DNA of 64,000 bases from Bacteroidales bacterium. GTDB lineage: Bacteria; Bacteroidota; Bacteroidia; Bacteroidales; UBA932. Position numbers and translations under genes: made by a program. The notes under the pieces were generated by a model. That model worked only from the letters and a program-made list of their open reading frames with translations. It had not been told where the DNA came from and made no database searches. Position 1 is the first letter of the stretch, and each line of letters starts with the position of its first letter. Location: contig JAFZIN010000007.1 in NCBI GenBank assembly GCA_017554305.1, positions 284,950 through 348,949 of the forward strand, given 5' to 3'. Below are positions 1 through 9,151 of the stretch, in pieces.

Positions 1-848
1 ACGCCCAAGTTCTTATGAATAGCCAGCTCCTCCAGAATTGCAGTAGCCGGAGTAATAGGATAAGAACCCACAAACATTGGTCTGCCGGATTTTTCAGAAG
101 CTGCAATAAGACCCCATGCGGTTGCCTGGTTTCCGTTGATGCTTCTGTAAACACCCTTCTCAACCTTTGCAGGTGCAATTGTGTATGTATTACCTATTGC
201 GTGAGTATTGTGAGCGTAGTTGTAACCGTCATTTAAAACCTTGATATTAGGCTCAATAAGGTTAGGCTTCTTTGCAAATTTTTTCTTTAGATACTCCTCT
301 GTGAAGTGGAGCGGACGGCCAAACATGAAGTAGCACATACCCAGTGTGAAGATGTTTTTACATCTCACAATGGATTTCATATCCATACCGCTGTCCTTCA
401 AACTCTCTTTGGTTAAGGAAGTTATAGGAGCCCAAATAACATTGTAATCTTGTAGGTTAAGCTCCTCAATAGGATCAAGTGTCTTAAAACCAGCCTTTTC
501 CAGACCCTGCTCATCAAAACTGTCCTGATCCAGAATTATGCTTCCGCCCGGTTTTGCAAACTTTGCATTAGCCATAAGTGCAGCAGGATTCATAGATACA
601 AGTACATCTGCAAGATCTCCTGGTGTCTTCACATCTTTCTGACCTATATGCACTTGGAAGCCTGATACTCCCGATACGGTTCCTTGAGGTGCTCTAATTT
701 CTGCAGGATAATCCGGGAATGTAGAGATCTCGTTTCCATACAACGCAGATGCGTCTGCAAACAGAGTTCCCGTAAGTTGCATTCCATCACCGGAATCACC
801 GGTGAAACGGATTACCACATCTTGAACATCAACCACTTTACGTTCCAT
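1..848 (-). CDS. korA: 2-oxoacid:ferredoxin oxidoreductase subunit alpha, partial (KorA-like)
   Basis: This is the first ~282 codons of a gene whose 3' end lies beyond the left edge of the window. The start is the ATG at 848-846. The protein opens MERKVVDVQDVVIRFTGDSG and has the GDSGDG motif at residues 17-22, typical of the gamma domain fused to the N terminus of KorA-type subunits. The visible part ends in YPITPATAILEEL, the entry into the alpha (pyrimidine-binding) domain. The family oxidatively decarboxylates 2-oxoglutarate or related 2-oxoacids to acyl-CoA and reduces ferredoxin; the beta subunit would lie further left. A TATATTTG box sits about 45 nt upstream. The substrate is not certain, because KorA, VorB and IorA relatives share these motifs. 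Confidence 0.88.
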   Translation of the reverse strand, partial: MERKVVDVQDVVIRFTGDSGDGMQLTGTLFADASALYGNEISTFPDYPAEIRAPQGTVSGVSGFQVHIGQKDVKTPGDLADVLVSMNPAALMANAKFAKPGGSIILDQDSFDEQGLEKAGFKTLDPIEELNLQDYNVIWAPITSLTKESLKDSGMDMKSIVRCKNIFTLGMCYFMFGRPLHFTEEYLKKKFAKKPNLIEPNIKVLNDGYNYAHNTHAIGNTYTIAPAKVEKGVYRSINGNQATAWGLIAASEKSGRPMFVGSYPITPATAILEELAIHKNLG

Positions 849-893
849 ATAATATATATGCTGTTACTCTTATAATTATTACTTAATTATCTT

Positions 894-901
894 CAAATAT
901 A
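894..901 (-). promoter_or_regulatory. Candidate -7 box for the korA-like gene
   Basis: TATATTTG on the minus strand matches the Bacteroidota consensus TAnnTTTG. It lies 45 nt upstream of the ATG at 848 in AT-rich non-coding DNA. Confidence 0.5.
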
Positions 902-965
902 ACACATATTTTAACCCCAAGCAATTATTTTGCTTCTTATTTTTAACAAAATGAGCAAATGGAAA

Positions 966-1055
966 TAAAAAGGCGCTTTAGCGCCCGGCCGAACAGGCCG
1001 CAGTGCCCATAGAGGGGCACTGCTGTGCTCCGCACAGGGCACTGAAGTGACTTAT
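966..1055 (+). repeat. Array of short hairpins (mini-hairpin array 1)
   Basis: Consecutive short inverted repeats with 4-7 bp stems and 2-5 nt loops: GGCGC/GCGCC, CGGCC/GGCCG, AGTGCCC/GGGGCACT, CTGTGC/GCACAG and CACT/AGTG, followed by ttattaaac. The last two hairpins and the tail align with the 11.9-kb array, and the same slots occur in the 25.4-kb array with different stem sequence. No plausible gene is present. Confidence 0.6.
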
Positions 1056-1076
1056 TAAACTTGTCTACGTTATCAA

Positions 1077-1105
1077 TAAAAAGGAGCGGCCAAACGGTCA
1101 CTCCC
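1077..1105 (-). terminator. Rho-independent terminator of the bamA-ompH operon
   Basis: Read on the minus strand, a GC-rich stem (GGAGTGACC / GGCCGCTCC, two mismatches, AAAC-type loop) is followed by a T run. It sits about 35 bp beyond the stop of the second ompH gene. Confidence 0.7.
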
Positions 1106-1138
1106 TTAAAATTTTGCTTCAATAAAAATTGACAATTT

Positions 1139-1693
1139 TTATTGGAACTGGGTAGGCTGTACTTTAGATGCAGGGATTCCCAGTTCTGCCTTTACAAGAG
1201 GAAGCAGGTTAACTGAAGTAGCCTCATCTGTGTAGATGATAGCACCCGTTGCAAGGTCAAATACGTAGGTAAGACCCTGTGCCTTAGCAACCTTGTCAAT
1301 AGCCTCCTGAGCCTTCTTCATTACCGGAGAAAGGAGAGCCTCCTGACGTGAATTGAAATCCTGCTGAGCGGTTTGAGTGTACTGCTCAATACGCTGCTGG
1401 AGTGAAGTGAGCTCCTCCTCTTTTACCTTAATGGTAGCCTCAGTCCAGGTAACTCTTTTATCTTGATACTCTTTAAGTTTTGCCTCAAAGTCTTTCTGCA
1501 TTGCCTGCTGAACCTCAGTAAGTTCCTTTCCAAACTTCTGGAGTTTAACAATAGCGGAATCTCTCTCCGGCATAAGAGCAACAATCTCCTGTGAATTGAT
1601 GTGACCAAACTTCTGAGCGTTGGCCTTTGATGGAACAGCAACGGCAGCACCAAAGAGAAGTGCTACCACCATCAATTTTAAAGTCTTCTTCAT
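1139..1693 (-). CDS. OmpH/Skp-family periplasmic chaperone (second copy)
   Basis: A 184-residue protein with a Sec signal peptide (MKKTLKLMVVALLFGAAVAV, cleavage after about residue 26). Next comes a GHINSQEIVALMPE segment like the OmpH beta strand, a long charged coiled coil (about residues 45-125), and a C-terminal strand region. Skp/OmpH proteins trimerise in the periplasm and hold unfolded outer-membrane proteins on their way to BamA. It is the last gene of a minus-strand set with bamA and a paralogous ompH, 68 bp after that paralogue, and a terminator follows. Size and layout are normal for the family. Confidence 0.9.
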   Translation of the reverse strand: MKKTLKLMVVALLFGAAVAVPSKANAQKFGHINSQEIVALMPERDSAIVKLQKFGKELTEVQQAMQKDFEAKLKEYQDKRVTWTEATIKVKEEELTSLQQRIEQYTQTAQQDFNSRQEALLSPVMKKAQEAIDKVAKAQGLTYVFDLATGAIIYTDEATSVNLLPLVKAELGIPASKVQPTQFQ

Positions 1694-1761
1694 AATGTAT
1701 TTTCAGATTTAATATTGTTTCTAATTCTTTTATCTGTATCAAAGCAATTTCTATACCACGT

Positions 1762-2289
1762 CTATTTAAGTGTAGGATAGATGTTTATAACCTGCTGGCT
1801 CAGATCTGCATCAGATGCTGCGTAAACCACGCCGCCGCTTGTGGCAATATCTATAATAAGCATATAGCCTCCTCTTTCTGCAACCATATCAATGGCTTTC
1901 TGAACTCTCTCCTTAATTGGTCCTACAAGTTCTTCACTCTTCTTCTGAATCTGACCGTCCTGTCCAAAGTAAGACTGCTGGAGTTTCTTTACCTCTCTCT
2001 CCTTTGTAATGATCTCATTCTCTTTGGCTTGGCGGGTTGCAGCGCTCAGAGTAGCTTTCTGCTGCTGGTAAGCGTTGTACAGGGTCTCAATCTTTGAGTA
2101 CTCCTGTTTAATCTTCTCCTGATACTGGTTGCTTAAGGTCTCTAGTTTCTCAGATGCAACCTTATACTCCGGTATTGCCGCAAGTATTGTCTCAGTATTC
2201 ACATAACCTATCTTTTGAGGAACGTTCTGTCCCATTGCAGATGTCATCATAAAGATTGACAAAGCGGCAAAAAGTAAAAATCTCTTCAT
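1762..2289 (-). CDS. OmpH/Skp-family periplasmic chaperone (first copy)
   Basis: A 175-residue protein with a signal peptide ending near MTSAMGQ. The mature protein begins with QKIGYVNTETILAAIPEY, the hallmark N-terminal strand of OmpH. A heptad-rich coiled coil follows (about residues 45-120), then a beta-rich end (GYMLIIDIATSGGVVYAA). It starts 26 bp after the bamA stop and is almost certainly co-transcribed with it, so the inferred role is chaperoning beta-barrel proteins for the BAM complex. It is only distantly similar to the downstream copy, as in other Bacteroidota where the two genes occur in tandem. Confidence 0.92.
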   Translation of the reverse strand: MKRFLLFAALSIFMMTSAMGQNVPQKIGYVNTETILAAIPEYKVASEKLETLSNQYQEKIKQEYSKIETLYNAYQQQKATLSAATRQAKENEIITKEREVKKLQQSYFGQDGQIQKKSEELVGPIKERVQKAIDMVAERGGYMLIIDIATSGGVVYAASDADLSQQVINIYPTLK

Positions 2290-2315
2290 TGTATAATCCT
2301 CCTGTTATTAAGTTA

Positions 2316-4817
2316 TTAGAATTGCTGTCCTATCATAAAGTGGAACTGGCTTCCTCCCCTCTTCTTGCCCTCGTTAGGTACCGGATCAAATCCGTAGCCC
2401 CAGTCAACTCCCATCATACCAACAACCGGAAGCATAATTCTTACGCCCACACCGGCACTTCTCTTAATCTCAAACGGGTTGAAGTCACTCAAGTCTTTCC
2501 AGCAGTTACCGCCCTCAAGGAATGCAAGTGCATATATTGTAGATGATGGCTGAAGTATGAGAGGATAACGGAGTTCCAAAGTAAATTTATCATAGATGTG
2601 TCCTACGTATGCACCGTTCTCAGTAGGTGTAAGTGAGTAGTTTGGATAACCTCTCAATGCAATAATGTCTGAACCGTAGGTGTTATAACCGCTCATACCG
2701 TCACCTCCAAGTTCGAATCCCTCAAACGGAGAGTAACCCAGAGACTTCTTGTAATATCCTATATATCCAAAGTTTGCAGCCGCTCTGAATACGAGGTTCT
2801 GAACCAGAGTAAGATACACATCGCTCTTAAACTGCCACTTATGATACTCAATCCAGTTGTACTTATCCTCGCTGCTCATATTCTTGTAATCTCTATGTCC
2901 CTTTCTGAGAAGAGAATACGGAGGAGTGAGCTGCAAACTGAAGAGGAAGTCTGAACCTCTTCTTGGATAAATCTGCTGGTCTGTTGAGTTACGGTTCAGT
3001 GTAATGGTGTAACTCAGGTTGTGAGACAATCCGGTATCAAACAGGAAGTTATAGTACCAGTTCTTAAGTTTGTAAGTCTGCCAGCTTAGTGAGTGGAAGA
3101 GTATGAAGTAGTTGTCCGGCCAGTTGAGTCTGGAACCCAAACCTGCATTAAATCCGAACACCTCCATATACTGATCTGAATGTTTATAGAAGTATGTGGA
3201 GTTTGTCTGTCTGGTATAATAGGTTGATATGCTCAAACTTACAGGTTTGTTACCCATAAGCCACGGCTCTGAGAAGCTGGCACTCAGTGCAGTATAGTAT
3301 GTACCGCTGGTCTGGAATTTAATTGCAAAGGTCTGTCCGTCTCCCAGAGGAACCGGTCTCCAGGCACCTGGCTTGAAAACTCTCTTAATGGCAAAGTTAT
3401 TGAAACTCAGACCCAAAGTACCAACAAACGTATTACCGCCCCAACCTCCGGAGAGCTCAACCTGGCTGTTAGGTTTCTCCTCAAGGTTGTATGCAATATC
3501 TACCGTATTCTTATTTGCATCGGGAACCAGACTGTATCCCGCTCCCGTCTGGAATACCTCCGGGTTGAAGTGACCTATTGATGAAAGCTCACGTACAGAT
3601 CTTTCAAAGTCACTCTGAGAGAAGAGATAACCCGGTTTTGTAAAGAGTGCTCTGCGTGCAATCTTCTCTGCGGTAATATTGTTTCCGTTAATAATCACCT
3701 TGTTAAAGGTTGCAGGCTTGCCCTCGTAAATTCTCATTTCAACATCTACGGAATCCTTCTCAATCTTCTTCTCCACAGGGAGAATATTAAAGAAGAGGTA
3801 GCCGTTATCTGTATACATCTTCTTAACATCCGGATCCATCTGCTTTGGATCTCCGTTAAGACGCTTGTCCATTGTAACAAGGTCATAAACGTCTCCCTTC
3901 TTTATTCTTAGAACGGAGTTGAGCTGGTCCGTAGAGTAAATACTGTTACCTGTCCAGGTAATGTCTCTGAAGTAGTATCTGTCTCCCTCCTCCAGTTTGA
4001 AATCTATCTGAAGACGGTCAGGCTCAATGTAGTACATTGTATCCTTAAGAATGCGGGCGTCTCTGTAACCCATCTCGTTAAACTTGTTAATGAGATTGGT
4101 CTTGTCCTCCTTAAACTCTTTCTCCTTGTACCTCTTGGATTTGAACATATTAAGAAGACGTTTGTCTCTTGTATGTTTCATAGATTTCATTATGGTCCAG
4201 TCTGAAAGATTCTTGTTACCGTCAAATGTAATCTTTGCAATCTTCACTCTTGGACCTTTGTCTATATCAAAGGTAACCCTTACGGCGTTGCTGATTACCG
4301 GATCCTCCTGCTGAGAAACTTTTACTTCACATTTGAGGAAGCCCTTCTCATGGAAGTATCTCTTTATAATATCTGTAGATGAAGCTATTACGTAGTCTGA
4401 AAGTTCCGTTCCCCTCTTGAGTTTAAGTCTCTGATCCAAATCTGAACGCTGGCCTGAACGAATTCCGTTGAATATCCAGCGTGAAACTCTTGGTCTCTCT
4501 GTAAGACGCAGACCCAGCCAGACGGTATCTTTGTTCTGTGAGAGGGAATCAATGTAAAAACCGGCATCGGAGAAGTAACGCTGTGCCCAAACTCTCTTAA
4601 GAATATCTGAAAGTTCTATACTAGGAATTGTTACTTTATCTCCTACGTTAAGTCCTGTAACTGAGATTAATTGCTCCTCGCTCAAATACTTTACTCCGGT
4701 AACTTTGATACCTCCCAAAACGTATGTTTTAGGAGTTATATAATTCACATCCTGAGCTCTCAAAGAGAGTGGCGCCAGAGCCAAAATCAGAAGGATAACA
4801 GATCTTAAAAACTTCAT
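2316..4817 (-). CDS. bamA: Outer membrane protein assembly factor BamA
   Basis: An 833-residue Omp85-family protein. A signal peptide (MKFLRSVILLILALAPLSLRAQ) precedes a series of POTRA domains over about residues 25-430, then a 16-stranded barrel ending in ...HFMIGQQF. The C-terminal phenylalanine is the usual BAM recognition signal. BamA folds and inserts beta-barrel proteins into the outer membrane. The ATG at 4817 is chosen over the TTG one codon upstream. It lies 18 bp after uppS and ahead of two ompH chaperone genes, the standard Bacteroidota envelope cluster. Confidence 0.95.
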   Translation of the reverse strand: MKFLRSVILLILALAPLSLRAQDVNYITPKTYVLGGIKVTGVKYLSEEQLISVTGLNVGDKVTIPSIELSDILKRVWAQRYFSDAGFYIDSLSQNKDTVWLGLRLTERPRVSRWIFNGIRSGQRSDLDQRLKLKRGTELSDYVIASSTDIIKRYFHEKGFLKCEVKVSQQEDPVISNAVRVTFDIDKGPRVKIAKITFDGNKNLSDWTIMKSMKHTRDKRLLNMFKSKRYKEKEFKEDKTNLINKFNEMGYRDARILKDTMYYIEPDRLQIDFKLEEGDRYYFRDITWTGNSIYSTDQLNSVLRIKKGDVYDLVTMDKRLNGDPKQMDPDVKKMYTDNGYLFFNILPVEKKIEKDSVDVEMRIYEGKPATFNKVIINGNNITAEKIARRALFTKPGYLFSQSDFERSVRELSSIGHFNPEVFQTGAGYSLVPDANKNTVDIAYNLEEKPNSQVELSGGWGGNTFVGTLGLSFNNFAIKRVFKPGAWRPVPLGDGQTFAIKFQTSGTYYTALSASFSEPWLMGNKPVSLSISTYYTRQTNSTYFYKHSDQYMEVFGFNAGLGSRLNWPDNYFILFHSLSWQTYKLKNWYYNFLFDTGLSHNLSYTITLNRNSTDQQIYPRRGSDFLFSLQLTPPYSLLRKGHRDYKNMSSEDKYNWIEYHKWQFKSDVYLTLVQNLVFRAAANFGYIGYYKKSLGYSPFEGFELGGDGMSGYNTYGSDIIALRGYPNYSLTPTENGAYVGHIYDKFTLELRYPLILQPSSTIYALAFLEGGNCWKDLSDFNPFEIKRSAGVGVRIMLPVVGMMGVDWGYGFDPVPNEGKKRGGSQFHFMIGQQF

Positions 4818-4835
4818 CAACTAACCAATTTGTAA

Positions 4836-5531
4836 TTAAACCTTGCCATACCTCCTCTCTCTGTGAGAAAAGGCATCAAGTGCAAGACGGAACTCAGATT
4901 TGCGAAAATCGGGCCAAAGAGTCTCCGTAAAATAAAACTCTGTATATGCGCACTGCCAAAGCATATAGTTGCTTATACGCTGCTCTCCGCTTGTTCGTAT
5001 AAGCAGGTCTGGATCAGGAACTTGAGCGGTAATCAGATAATTATCCACATCCTCTGCAGTCATCTCCTTTCCAGGGTTCTCCTTAATGAACCTGTTGGCA
5101 GCCTGAACAATATCCCACTTGCCGCTGTAGTTTAGCAAAACAATTACCGTTGTGCCTGTATTGTTTTTAGACTCTGTCATACAGTGGTCTATCTCTGCCC
5201 TGAGTTCCTCTCCCAGCTGAGAGAGGTCTCCCAGAATCACAAGCCTTACGTTGTTCTTCATCATTGTCTTGAGTTCCGCACGCAAAGCCTTGATCATCAA
5301 GGCCCAGAGCCCCTCAATCTCTGCGGTTGGACGCCCCCAGTTCTCTGTGGAAAAGGCAAAGATGCTAAGGTATTTTATCTTGAGTTCTACGCAGAGCTCT
5401 ATGCAGGCGCGAACACTCTCAATACCCTCTTTGTGCCCCTCCAACCTATCTTTGCCGAGCCTTTTGGCCCAGCGTCCGTTGCCGTCCATTATTATGGAGA
5501 CGTGAGTGGGAAGTGTAGACATTTGTTCCAT
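4836..5531 (-). CDS. uppS: Isoprenyl transferase (undecaprenyl diphosphate synthase)
   Basis: A 231-residue cis-prenyltransferase. Visible motifs are IIMDGNGRWAKRLG (catalytic Asp and FPP-binding Arg), FAFSTENWGRP, LNYSGKWDI, and DLLIRTSGEQRISNYMLWQ near the C terminus. The enzyme adds isopentenyl units to farnesyl diphosphate to make the C55 lipid carrier for peptidoglycan and O-antigen. It sits between nadK and bamA. A TATATTTG box 17 nt upstream of the ATG suggests an operon promoter here. An alternative ATG lies three codons downstream. Confidence 0.95.
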   Translation of the reverse strand: MEQMSTLPTHVSIIMDGNGRWAKRLGKDRLEGHKEGIESVRACIELCVELKIKYLSIFAFSTENWGRPTAEIEGLWALMIKALRAELKTMMKNNVRLVILGDLSQLGEELRAEIDHCMTESKNNTGTTVIVLLNYSGKWDIVQAANRFIKENPGKEMTAEDVDNYLITAQVPDPDLLIRTSGEQRISNYMLWQCAYTEFYFTETLWPDFRKSEFRLALDAFSHRERRYGKV

Positions 5532-5548
5532 ATACAGTCAATAGGTGG

Positions 5549-5556
5549 CAAATATA
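5549..5556 (-). promoter_or_regulatory. Candidate -7 box upstream of uppS-bamA-ompH
   Basis: TATATTTG on the minus strand, 17 nt upstream of the uppS ATG in the gap after nadK. It fits the TAnnTTTG consensus and a short leader. Confidence 0.5.
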
Positions 5557-5562
5557 GCAATT

Positions 5563-6441
5563 TTATACCGTATTGCGCCAATCTGCACCCCAATAAAGTT
5601 TGCGGCTCAGTGCCTGAACAAAATCGTTATCGGAATCGGCCAGAATCACTCCGCTGTCACTGCTGGTAAATTTGACTGAAGAGCCGTTCGGAATAGGGAA
5701 GGAACGGTTGTCTGCAGAGAGTGTAGCATTTGCATAACGGGTTGAGAAAGAGACTTCTATAATTGAACTATCGGGGACAACAAGAGGTCTTATATTAAGG
5801 TTGTGAGGGGCAACAGGTACAATAATAAGCACCTTGCAGCCGGGCATCACTATAGGTCCTCCGGCGCTCATAGAGTAGGCAGTTGAACCGGTGGAGGTGG
5901 CAATGAGCACACCGTCTGCCATGTACCGCGGTATGGCTGTTCCGTTTACTCTGATTTCTAACTCCAAAACCGCAGGACCGTTTCTCTGAATGGAGAACTC
6001 GTTGAGTGCAAAGGGATAAAAGCCCTCCGGCATACCTGAATACTCCATCTTTAGAAGGTTTCGGCTCTCCGTCTTAAAGTTGCCGGTGAGCAGTTGCTCC
6101 ATTCCGTTGGCAGTTTGGGAGGTGGTAAGAAAGCCCAGGCGGCCAAAGTTGATGCCCGCAATTGGGATTTTCTTGTCCCTTATGAGCGGTACGCTGCTCA
6201 GGAAGGTTCCGTCTCCGCCTAAAGAGAGCAGCAGGCCGGTATCTGCAGGCAGGTCATTGTATGATGAAAACGTCTGGCAGTCAGATGGTAAGAGGTTCTC
6301 TCCCAAAGATCTTACGTGCTCCAGAAACGGGCGGTAAACCACTACCTTTACATCCTTGTGGGAAAGGATTACAGAGAGGAGTTCTGCCAGTTTGGGTACG
6401 CTTGACGGTCCTATTGTTCTGCCAAAGAGAGCTACTTTCAT
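5563..6441 (-). CDS. nadK: NAD kinase
   Basis: A 292-residue ATP-NAD kinase with GGDGTFL (residues 75-81), the NFGRLGFLT motif and [16 protein letters not shown]. It phosphorylates NAD to NADP in the cytoplasm. I start it at the ATG at 6441 ([11 protein letters not shown]), where family similarity begins, rather than 13 codons upstream. It is divergent from pdxJ and lies 31 bp before uppS, an arrangement common in Bacteroidota. Confidence 0.94.
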   Translation of the reverse strand: MKVALFGRTIGPSSVPKLAELLSVILSHKDVKVVVYRPFLEHVRSLGENLLPSDCQTFSSYNDLPADTGLLLSLGGDGTFLSSVPLIRDKKIPIAGINFGRLGFLTTSQTANGMEQLLTGNFKTESRNLLKMEYSGMPEGFYPFALNEFSIQRNGPAVLELEIRVNGTAIPRYMADGVLIATSTGSTAYSMSAGGPIVMPGCKVLIIVPVAPHNLNIRPLVVPDSSIIEVSFSTRYANATLSADNRSFPIPNGSSVKFTSSDSGVILADSDNDFVQALSRKLYWGADWRNTV

Positions 6442-6479
6442 AGTATCTTTTAATTTTTCGCAAGTTACGTATATTTTCA

Positions 6480-6487
6480 TAATTTTG
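6480..6487 (+). promoter_or_regulatory. Candidate -7 box of pdxJ
   Basis: TAATTTTG matches TAnnTTTG and lies 27 nt upstream of the pdxJ ATG, in the nadK-pdxJ divergent gap. Confidence 0.55.
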
Positions 6488-6514
6488 CTCTGTTATTACT
6501 CTTCTTCACAAGAA

Positions 6515-7231
6515 ATGGAAACAAGACTTAGCGTTAACATTAATAAGATAGCCCTCATAAGAAACGCCCGCGGCGGTAACATGCCGGATGTACTTAAATG
6601 TGCGGTAGACTGTGAAAAGTTTGGAGCACAGGGAATTACGGTGCACCCAAGGCCGGATGAGAGGCATATAAGAAGGCAGGACGTAATAGACCTTAAGCCT
6701 ATTGTCACAACAGAATTCAACATTGAGGGAAACCCTAAGGAGCCTTTTAACAAGCTGGTACTGAGCGTAGTGCCTGCACAGGTAACTCTTGTTCCGGATG
6801 CCGCAAATGCACTCACCTCCAATGCCGGCTGGGATACCGTTAATAACAAGGAGTACCTTAAGGGCATCTGTAAGATGTTCAAAGAGGCGGGAATACGCGT
6901 CTCCATCTTTGTAGATCCAAACCCTGTAATGGTTGCAAATGCGGCAGAATGCGGATGTGACAGAGTTGAACTCTACACAGAGGCCTACGCCAAAGGCTAT
7001 CGTGAGAATAGAGAAAAGGCCATTGAGCCTTACTTCAAAGCGGCTGAAGAGGCGGTTAAATGCGGATTGGGGCTGAATGCGGGTCATGATCTTAACCTTG
7101 AGAACCTCAGGTACTTTGCCCAAACCATTCCTTCACTGTTGGAGGTGTCAATAGGTCATGCTCTGGTTTGTGACGCCCTCTATATGGGACTTGAAAACAC
7201 AATTCAGGCCTACAGACGGCAACTCAAATAG
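6515..7231 (+). CDS. pdxJ: Pyridoxine 5'-phosphate synthase
   Basis: A 238-residue TIM-barrel enzyme beginning [20 protein letters not shown]. It shows the PdxJ motifs [12 protein letters not shown] (catalytic His and phosphate contacts), EFNIEGNP, and HDLNLENL near the end. It condenses 1-deoxyxylulose 5-phosphate with 3-amino-2-oxopropyl phosphate, the last ring-forming step of the DXP-dependent vitamin B6 pathway. The ATG at 6515 is selected because the reading frame upstream overlaps nadK and has no family similarity. Confidence 0.95.
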   Translation: METRLSVNINKIALIRNARGGNMPDVLKCAVDCEKFGAQGITVHPRPDERHIRRQDVIDLKPIVTTEFNIEGNPKEPFNKLVLSVVPAQVTLVPDAANALTSNAGWDTVNNKEYLKGICKMFKEAGIRVSIFVDPNPVMVANAAECGCDRVELYTEAYAKGYRENREKAIEPYFKAAEEAVKCGLGLNAGHDLNLENLRYFAQTIPSLLEVSIGHALVCDALYMGLENTIQAYRRQLK

Positions 7232-7251
7232 TGATTTAGCGCCTTTTTTAC

Positions 7252-7259
7252 TAAATTTG
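7252..7259 (+). promoter_or_regulatory. Candidate -7 box upstream of the OmpH-like lipoprotein gene
   Basis: TAAATTTG, just after pdxJ, would give an 80-nt leader for the gene at 7343. The leader holds a short CCGC/GCGG inverted repeat. Confidence 0.45.
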
Positions 7260-7342
7260 CCCCGCCCAAAGCGGAGGCGCCAAGCCCGTTAAGGCCGGTG
7301 CCAAAAAGAAAATATTGAAGATAAACGTAATAATATAATAAG

Positions 7343-7981
7343 ATGAAACAGATTAAGTTATTCCTTTGCGTGGCTCTTGCCATTGCTTTCACCTCTTGCA
7401 AACAGAATCAGAACAATGTAGCCAACGGCGGTGACAACGCAGCTCCTGCAGCAGGCAGCATAGTTTATGTTCAGTTGGATTCCGTTATCAACAACTTTGA
7501 TATGTTCAACGATCTCAAGAGCGAGTTGGAGGTTAAGGTTGAGAAGATTCAGAACGAGCTTCAGGCAAAGGGAAGAGATTTCCAGAACGCAGCTAAAGAC
7601 TTTGAAAATAAGATTAATAAAGGCCTGCTCACTCAGGCTGAGGCACAGGAGCGCAACCGCGTTCTTACCAACCGTCAGCAGGATCTTCAGAACCTCAGCG
7701 CACAGAAAGAGGCTGAGATTCAGGAGGAACAGACTGTTATGCTCAACAAGGTGATGGATGCGGTTGAGACTTACGTTAAGAAGTACAACCAGGAGAAGAA
7801 GTTTGCTCTTATCCTTACCACCACTGCAGCAACTACTACCGTTCTTTGCGGAGAGCCTTCTCTGGATATTACCAATGATATTATTGAGGGACTCAACAAC
7901 GAGTATGTAAAGAACAAAAAGAAGAGCTCAACAGATTCAGAAACAGAGACTAAGAGTGAGAAGAAAGAGGCTGCAAAATAG
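7343..7981 (+). CDS. OmpH/Skp-like lipoprotein
   Basis: A 212-residue protein with a lipoprotein signal peptide (MKQIKLFLCVALAIAFTSC, acylated Cys at residue 19), an Asn/Ala-rich linker, and then an OmpH-like domain (GSIVYVQLDSVINNFDMF, a coiled coil over about residues 60-145, and ALILTTTAATTTVLCG). The C terminus is a Lys/Glu/Ser-rich tail. It probably acts as a membrane-anchored periplasmic chaperone. It is a third, distinct OmpH-family gene in this window, away from the bamA cluster. The glycosyltransferase gene starts 11 bp downstream and is probably co-transcribed. Confidence 0.85.
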   Translation: MKQIKLFLCVALAIAFTSCKQNQNNVANGGDNAAPAAGSIVYVQLDSVINNFDMFNDLKSELEVKVEKIQNELQAKGRDFQNAAKDFENKINKGLLTQAEAQERNRVLTNRQQDLQNLSAQKEAEIQEEQTVMLNKVMDAVETYVKKYNQEKKFALILTTTAATTTVLCGEPSLDITNDIIEGLNNEYVKNKKKSSTDSETETKSEKKEAAK

Positions 7982-7992
7982 AGCGTAGCCTA

Positions 7993-9141
7993 ATGAAAAT
8001 AGCAATTCTGTCTTCGTTTTACCCTTTCAGGGGCGGGATATCGCAGTTCAACACCTATCTTCTAAAGGAGCTTTCTAAAAAGCACACCGTTAAGGCGTTC
8101 AACTTTTCAAGGCAATATCCTTCCTTCCTTTTTCCGGGTAAGACGCAGCTGGTTGCAAAAGATGATGATGCCTCGCCTGTTGAAAGCGAGGCACTTCTGG
8201 ATACGGCCAACCCGCTGAACTGGGGCCCTTCTGCCCGCAGGATTTTGGAGTGGGGGCCGGATCTTCTTATTACAAGATATTGGATGAGCTACTTTGCCCC
8301 CTCTCTGGGTAAGGTCTGCTCCAAATTAAAGAAGAAGGGGGTAAAGTGTATCTCCATAATGGACAACGTTTTACCTCATGAACGTCACTTTTTTGACGCC
8401 CCTCTGGCGCGTTACTTTATCTCCAAACAGAACGGCATCATCACTCTCAGCAAGGCTGTTGAGGAGGATTTGAAATCTATTACTCCCGATAGTAAAGCGG
8501 CAGTAATCCCCCATCCTCTCTATTCCAACTTTGGTGAGAAAACAGACACTCTGCAGGCTCGCAAGGAGCTGGGTATCAAGGGAACCGATGAGGAGATAAT
8601 GAGCCGCAAAGTGCTGCTCTTCTTTGGTCTTATACGCCCATACAAAGGGTTGGATATTCTGCTTGAGGCTATGACTCTATTGGATGATTCCTACACTCTT
8701 GTTGTTGCGGGAGAGACCTACGGCAGTTTTGACTACTGCTCTAAAATCATTGAGAGCGAGCCGTTTGCACGCTGCAAGAAAAACACTTTAATCTTTAACC
8801 GCTTTATTCCCGATGGAGAAGTTAAGAGATATTTTTCTGCTGCGGATGTTTGTGTACTGCCGTATCGCTCTGCCACTCAGAGCGGTATAAGTTCCATCAG
8901 TTGGAGTTTCAACCTCCCTATGATTACCACTCCGGTGGGAGGATTGGTGGAGAGCATAGGCGGCAAGGGAACAGGCGTGCTTACAAAAGAAGTGAGTGCG
9001 GCCTCTGTGGCGGAAACTATCGCGGAGTATTTCAAAGAGGGAAAGAAAGAGCTGTACGTTTCTAATATTGAGGCGCTTAAAAAAGAGCTGAGCTGGGAGA
9101 CGTTTGCAGAAAAATTGGAACAATTTGCTAAAACTTTGTAA
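7993..9141 (+). CDS. Glycosyltransferase family 4 protein
   Basis: A 382-residue GT-B fold enzyme. The N-terminal domain opens [20 protein letters not shown] with the glycine-rich acceptor loop. The C-terminal domain has [20 protein letters not shown] and the nucleotide-sugar binding stretch [20 protein letters not shown] followed by [10 protein letters not shown]4 enzymes are retaining transferases that build glycolipids and surface polysaccharides. The sugar donor and acceptor cannot be told from sequence. It follows the OmpH-like lipoprotein gene by 11 bp and ends just before purC. Confidence 0.85.
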   Translation: MKIAILSSFYPFRGGISQFNTYLLKELSKKHTVKAFNFSRQYPSFLFPGKTQLVAKDDDASPVESEALLDTANPLNWGPSARRILEWGPDLLITRYWMSYFAPSLGKVCSKLKKKGVKCISIMDNVLPHERHFFDAPLARYFISKQNGIITLSKAVEEDLKSITPDSKAAVIPHPLYSNFGEKTDTLQARKELGIKGTDEEIMSRKVLLFFGLIRPYKGLDILLEAMTLLDDSYTLVVAGETYGSFDYCSKIIESEPFARCKKNTLIFNRFIPDGEVKRYFSAADVCVLPYRSATQSGISSISWSFNLPMITTPVGGLVESIGGKGTGVLTKEVSAASVAETIAEYFKEGKKELYVSNIEALKKELSWETFAEKLEQFAKTL

Positions 9142-9151
9142 CACAAATATT

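Noticed and set aside
6356-6514. 53-codon N-terminal extension of pdxJ
   Set aside because: It overlaps nadK and lies upstream of the -7 box; family similarity begins at the ATG at 6515.
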